Part shown: piece by piece, positions 62,395 through 64,000 of the stretch
Numbering within the stretch: position 1 is the stretch's first letter
Layout: every line of letters begins with the position of its first letter
Source: Planctomycetaceae bacterium
Lineage (GTDB): Bacteria; Planctomycetota; Planctomycetia; Pirellulales; Pirellulaceae
Reading direction: 5' to 3'
DNA: 64,000 nt
NCBI GenBank assembly: GCA_020638995.1
Contig: JACKHM010000002.1
Coordinates: 1,922,001-1,986,000 of the forward strand
Program-made: the position numbers and the translations under genes
Notes under the pieces: model-generated
Databases searched by the model: none
Seen by the model: the letters and a program-made list of their open reading frames with translations, nothing else
What the model was told of the DNA's origin: nothing

Positions 62395-62480
62395 AGGAAT
62401 AAGTGGGTGTCGATGCGGTGCATCGCGCGTGAGCAGAACATGCGTTCTGCCTCTGGCCCGATGCTCCCGGTCGCAAACAA

Positions 62481-62502
62481 GACACTTGGTACGGCAGGTG
62501 TC
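62481..62502 (-). promoter_or_regulatory. 3' hairpin of cassette 3 (loop GTACGG)
   Basis: Plus strand GACACTTG-GTACGG-CAGGTGTC, eight pairs with one wobble. It lies 24 bases after the stop of the 62527-62949 gene. Confidence 0.9.
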
Positions 62503-62526
62503 GGTTCGTTTGACAACGAAGGGAAC

Positions 62527-62949
62527 CTAGAAGGCAGATGCCTCGTGTCGTTCACACTTGCGCCACTTGTTGCCAAACATCGCAACTTTGAAGTCAAACA
62601 AGGCCTTGAAGAACCGACGCAAGCTTGAGCCGGTGAAGTCAATGTGGCGACGCGTTTCTCTAGTTGTTCGGTCGACCGATGCACGAATCTGTTTACCTTC
62701 AGCCACGATGCAATCAAATGTGCGGTCGAACTGAAGGTCAGCTGCATCGAAACGCCGATCAATGGCGTCAAAGCGGTCATCGAGTTGCTTTTCCATTGTG
62801 GCGAAACGTCTATCGACAGCATCAAGACGTTTGTCGACACCATCAAGCCGCCTTTCGACAGCGTCAAATCGTCGGTCCATCTGCGCGACGATTGCCACAA
62901 TGTCAGCTGTTGTAGCCGGTGATGTATCCTCCTTTCTGGTTTTTGACAT
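62527..62949 (-). CDS. Cassette 3 protein, coiled-coil, 140 aa
   Basis: ATG 62949 starts MSKTRKEDTSPATTADIVAI. Residues 25-80 are a 7-residue repeat (DRRFDAVERRLDGVDKRL and so on), a strong coiled coil. The C-terminal part (SLRRFFKALFDFKVAMFGNK) is basic and amphipathic. The first 13 residues and the whole leader are shared with the cassette 4 gene. No Shine-Dalgarno site; the leader reads CTTTACCCTTCTCATCC before the ATG. Enclosed by hairpins at 62481-62502 and 63006-63046. Confidence 0.75.
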   Translation of the reverse strand: MSKTRKEDTSPATTADIVAIVAQMDRRFDAVERRLDGVDKRLDAVDRRFATMEKQLDDRFDAIDRRFDAADLQFDRTFDCIVAEGKQIRASVDRTTRETRRHIDFTGSSLRRFFKALFDFKVAMFGNKWRKCERHEASAF

Positions 62950-63000
62950 GGGATGAGAAGGGTAAAGGATATGTGGTTGCGAAGGCAACCAAAAACCCAC
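62913..63000. repeat. Direct repeat, copy 1 (cassette 3 leader and start)
   Basis: Near-identical (one mismatch seen, ATATG against ATAAG) to 63680-63766. It covers the first codons, the leader hairpin TGGTTGC-GAAG-GCAACCA at 62974-62991 and the start codon context. Confidence 0.95.
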
Positions 63001-63005
63001 GCCGA

Positions 63006-63046
63006 TTTCGCACTGCCGTGGCCGTACCCACAGCGAGCGTGCGAAA
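63006..63046 (-). promoter_or_regulatory. 5' hairpin of cassette 3 (loop CCGTAC)
   Basis: Inner stem GTGG/CCAC with loop CCGTAC (63022-63027), outer stem TTTCGCAC (63006-63013) / GTGCGAAA (63039-63046). The outer stem differs completely from that of cassette 4 but pairs fully. Confidence 0.9.
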
Positions 63047-63134
63047 GAGCGGCAGGGCTGCTTGAGAACATGGTTAAACTCGTCTTCTTATGAAACTGGT
63101 AGCGCGATCGCATTCCGATGATGGAAAACAGAGT

Positions 63135-63164
63135 GAGTGATGACCGGAGACTTTCGGTTCACTC
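63135..63164 (-). promoter_or_regulatory. GAGTGA/TCACTC hairpin, copy B
   Basis: GAGTGA (63135-63140) pairs with TCACTC (63159-63164), with inner CCG/CGG around GAGACTTT. It lies in the leader region upstream of cassette 3, after the cassette 4 3' hairpin. Confidence 0.6.
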
Positions 63165-63244
63165 GAAAGAGCATGTGAATTCGCTCGGTGTTCGTGGTGT
63201 GGTCAAAGACTCCGCTTCGACTCAGATCACGTCCGCCCAAGCCA

Positions 63245-63275
63245 CGACGAGTCCTGGTACGGCAGGTACTCGTCG
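63245..63275 (-). promoter_or_regulatory. 3' hairpin of cassette 4 (loop GTACGG)
   Basis: CGACGAGT-CCTG pairs with CAGG-T-ACTCGTCG, 12 pairs and one bulged base, loop GTACGG at 63257-63262. Longer than the matching hairpin of cassette 3 and of different sequence. Confidence 0.92.
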
Positions 63276-63311
63276 AGGTTTTCTGCCAATGGGCTTGGCA
63301 GTGGTATTACC

Positions 63312-63716
63312 CTACACGACCAATCCGAGTTGACGTTCGACAACGCCAAGTCGGTGCTCGTGATTTTCGATCTTGTCGTCGTGTTGCGACGTGCGATCGC
63401 CGAATGCCCCTCGAAACTCGTGGAGCATGCGCTCGGCAACGACATCGAAATGCCGTCGTGTTTCTTCGGCTTCAGCGCGAATCTCGCGTCGAAGGACTTC
63501 CAGGTCAGCCTGAGTGGCTTCACGAAGTTCTGCGATGTCAGCCTGAGTAGCTTTACGAAGTTCTGCGATGTCAGCCTGAGTAGCTTCACGAAGTTCTGCG
63601 ATGTCAGCCTGAGTAGCTTCACGAAGTTCTGCGATGTCAGCCTGAGTGGCTTCGCGAAGATTTGCGATGTCGGCCTTGGTAGCCGGTGATGTATCCTCCT
63701 TTCTGGTTTTTGACAT
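63312..63716 (-). CDS. Cassette 4 protein, 11-residue repeat coiled coil, 134 aa
   Basis: ATG 63716 starts MSKTRKEDTSPATKADIANL, identical in its first 13 residues to the cassette 3 protein. Five 33-base repeats encode EATQADIAELR-type units. The C-terminal half (AEETRRHFDVVAERMLHEFRG and HEHRLGVVERQLGLVV) is also helical. It resembles DUF1640-like coiled coils in repeat style only. Cassettes 3 and 4 thus share a start and leader but have different bodies. Enclosed by hairpins at 63245-63275 and 63773-63809. Confidence 0.75.
   Translation of the reverse strand: MSKTRKEDTSPATKADIANLREATQADIAELREATQADIAELREATQADIAELRKATQADIAELREATQADLEVLRREIRAEAEETRRHFDVVAERMLHEFRGAFGDRTSQHDDKIENHEHRLGVVERQLGLVV
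63506..63670 (-). repeat. Five 33-base tandem repeats in the cassette 4 gene
   Basis: Units start at 63506, 63539, 63572, 63605 and 63638 with few changes. They encode an 11-residue helical repeat, so they are coding repeats and not a CRISPR array. Confidence 0.95.
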
Positions 63717-63766
63717 GGGATGAGAAGGGTAAAGGATAAGTGGTTGCGAAGGCAACCAAAAACCCA
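63680..63766. repeat. Direct repeat, copy 2 (cassette 4 leader and start)
   Basis: Counterpart of 62913-63000, including the hairpin TGGTTGC-GAAG-GCAACCA at 63741-63758. Confidence 0.95.
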
Positions 63767-63772
63767 TGCAAG

Positions 63773-63809
63773 TCCCGGTCCCGTTGGCCGTACCCAACAG
63801 GAACCGGGA
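63773..63809 (-). promoter_or_regulatory. 5' hairpin of cassette 4 (loop CCGTAC)
   Basis: Inner stem GTTGG/CCAAC with loop CCGTAC (63788-63793), outer stem TCCCGGT (63773-63779) / ACCGGGA (63803-63809). Confidence 0.92.
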
Positions 63810-63900
63810 TGTATTGCATGGCTGCTTAAGAACATGGTTAAACTCGTTTGATGGATGACGCGCACTGCGCACCGTGCAATGAGAGTCATGGAAACGAAGC

Positions 63901-63929
63901 GAGTGAAAGCCGGAGAAGGAGGCTCACTC
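63901..63929 (-). promoter_or_regulatory. GAGTGA/TCACTC hairpin, copy D, at the right edge
   Basis: GAGTGA...GCC pairs with GGC...TCACTC around GGAGAAGGA. It is homologous to the segment before cassette 3, so a further cassette probably begins beyond 64000. Confidence 0.6.
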
Positions 63930-64000
63930 GAAAGAATAATTGGTGTTTACACTCGGTGTCCGTGACGGGGTCAAAAGCAAACTTTCGACACAGATCACGT

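Noticed and set aside
62313..63113. 266-codon minus-strand open frame
   Set aside because: It runs through several hairpins and the two MSKTRKEDTSPAT leaders, with a poor composition. The cassette 3 frame explains the region better.
63506..63670. Possible CRISPR array (regular repeats of 33 bases)
   Set aside because: No spacers: the units abut and encode an 11-residue coiled-coil repeat in an open gene.
60649..63809. Integron attC sites as an explanation for the hairpin cassettes
   Set aside because: The GTTRRRY/RYYYAAC core pairs and the expected spacing are not present in the 3' hairpins, and the loops rather than the stems are conserved. The integrase at 48 kb is not an IntI type.

Overview
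The window looks like a chromosome segment of a planctomycete of the Pirellulales/Rhodopirellula kind, joined to a mobile island. Evidence for the host is the pairing of a PSCyt1/PSD1 (DUF1549/DUF1553) cytochrome protein with DUF1501 Tat-exported proteins, a J-domain-like protein with a concanavalin-type domain, frequent weak Shine-Dalgarno sites, and base composition that by eye is moderately GC-rich.

Core chromosome, about 1-48.0 kb. It opens with a partial secreted pectate lyase, then an AmpG-like transporter, a PII protein, Mn-superoxide dismutase, a flagellin-like protein and a large HD/PAS/GGDEF signalling protein. Glutamyl-tRNA synthetase, two DUF1501 proteins, the PSD1 cytochrome protein, an SDR dehydrogenase and a flavin reductase follow. 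Two lipid-type loci come next. At 18.9-25.5 kb lie a ceramidase-like protein, an MMPL/RND exporter, an alpha-oxoamine synthase and a translationally coupled glycosyltransferase. At 31.2-42.1 kb lie a methyltransferase, an FAD oxidoreductase and a second methyltransferase (plus strand), and an MMPL exporter, a type III polyketide synthase and a fatty-acid desaturase (minus strand), with a GH2-GH43 fusion enzyme between the two halves. The second set fits an alkylresorcinol or alkylpyrone type lipid pathway with its own exporter. An EboB-like TatD hydrolase and a HEAT-repeat operon complete the core.

Island, from 48.0 kb to beyond the right edge. A tRNA-Gln gene is followed directly by a tyrosine integrase, a RadC/JAB protein and a decayed second integrase end. 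By eye the next part is more AT-rich. It holds a three-gene operon (TIM-barrel protein, 690-residue P-loop NTPase with a winged-helix-like region, unknown protein). The operon ends exactly at a 3.7-kb Mu-like transposon (zinc-ribbon protein with a frameshift, DDE transposase, ExeA-type ATPase, CHC2-like zinc protein). A tail-anchored unknown protein lies on the other side of the transposon.

The most unusual part is 59.8-64.0 kb. Small genes all point left and sit in repeated structured DNA or RNA. At least four genes are each bracketed by two hairpins whose six-base apical loops are reverse complements of each other. The loop pair changes from cassette to cassette while complementarity is kept. 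The stems also change in concert, and the enclosed genes are partly unrelated. This suggests a family of structured cassettes in which 5' and 3' hairpins could kiss, or a hairpin-bounded mobile cassette array. I do not recognise it as a named family.
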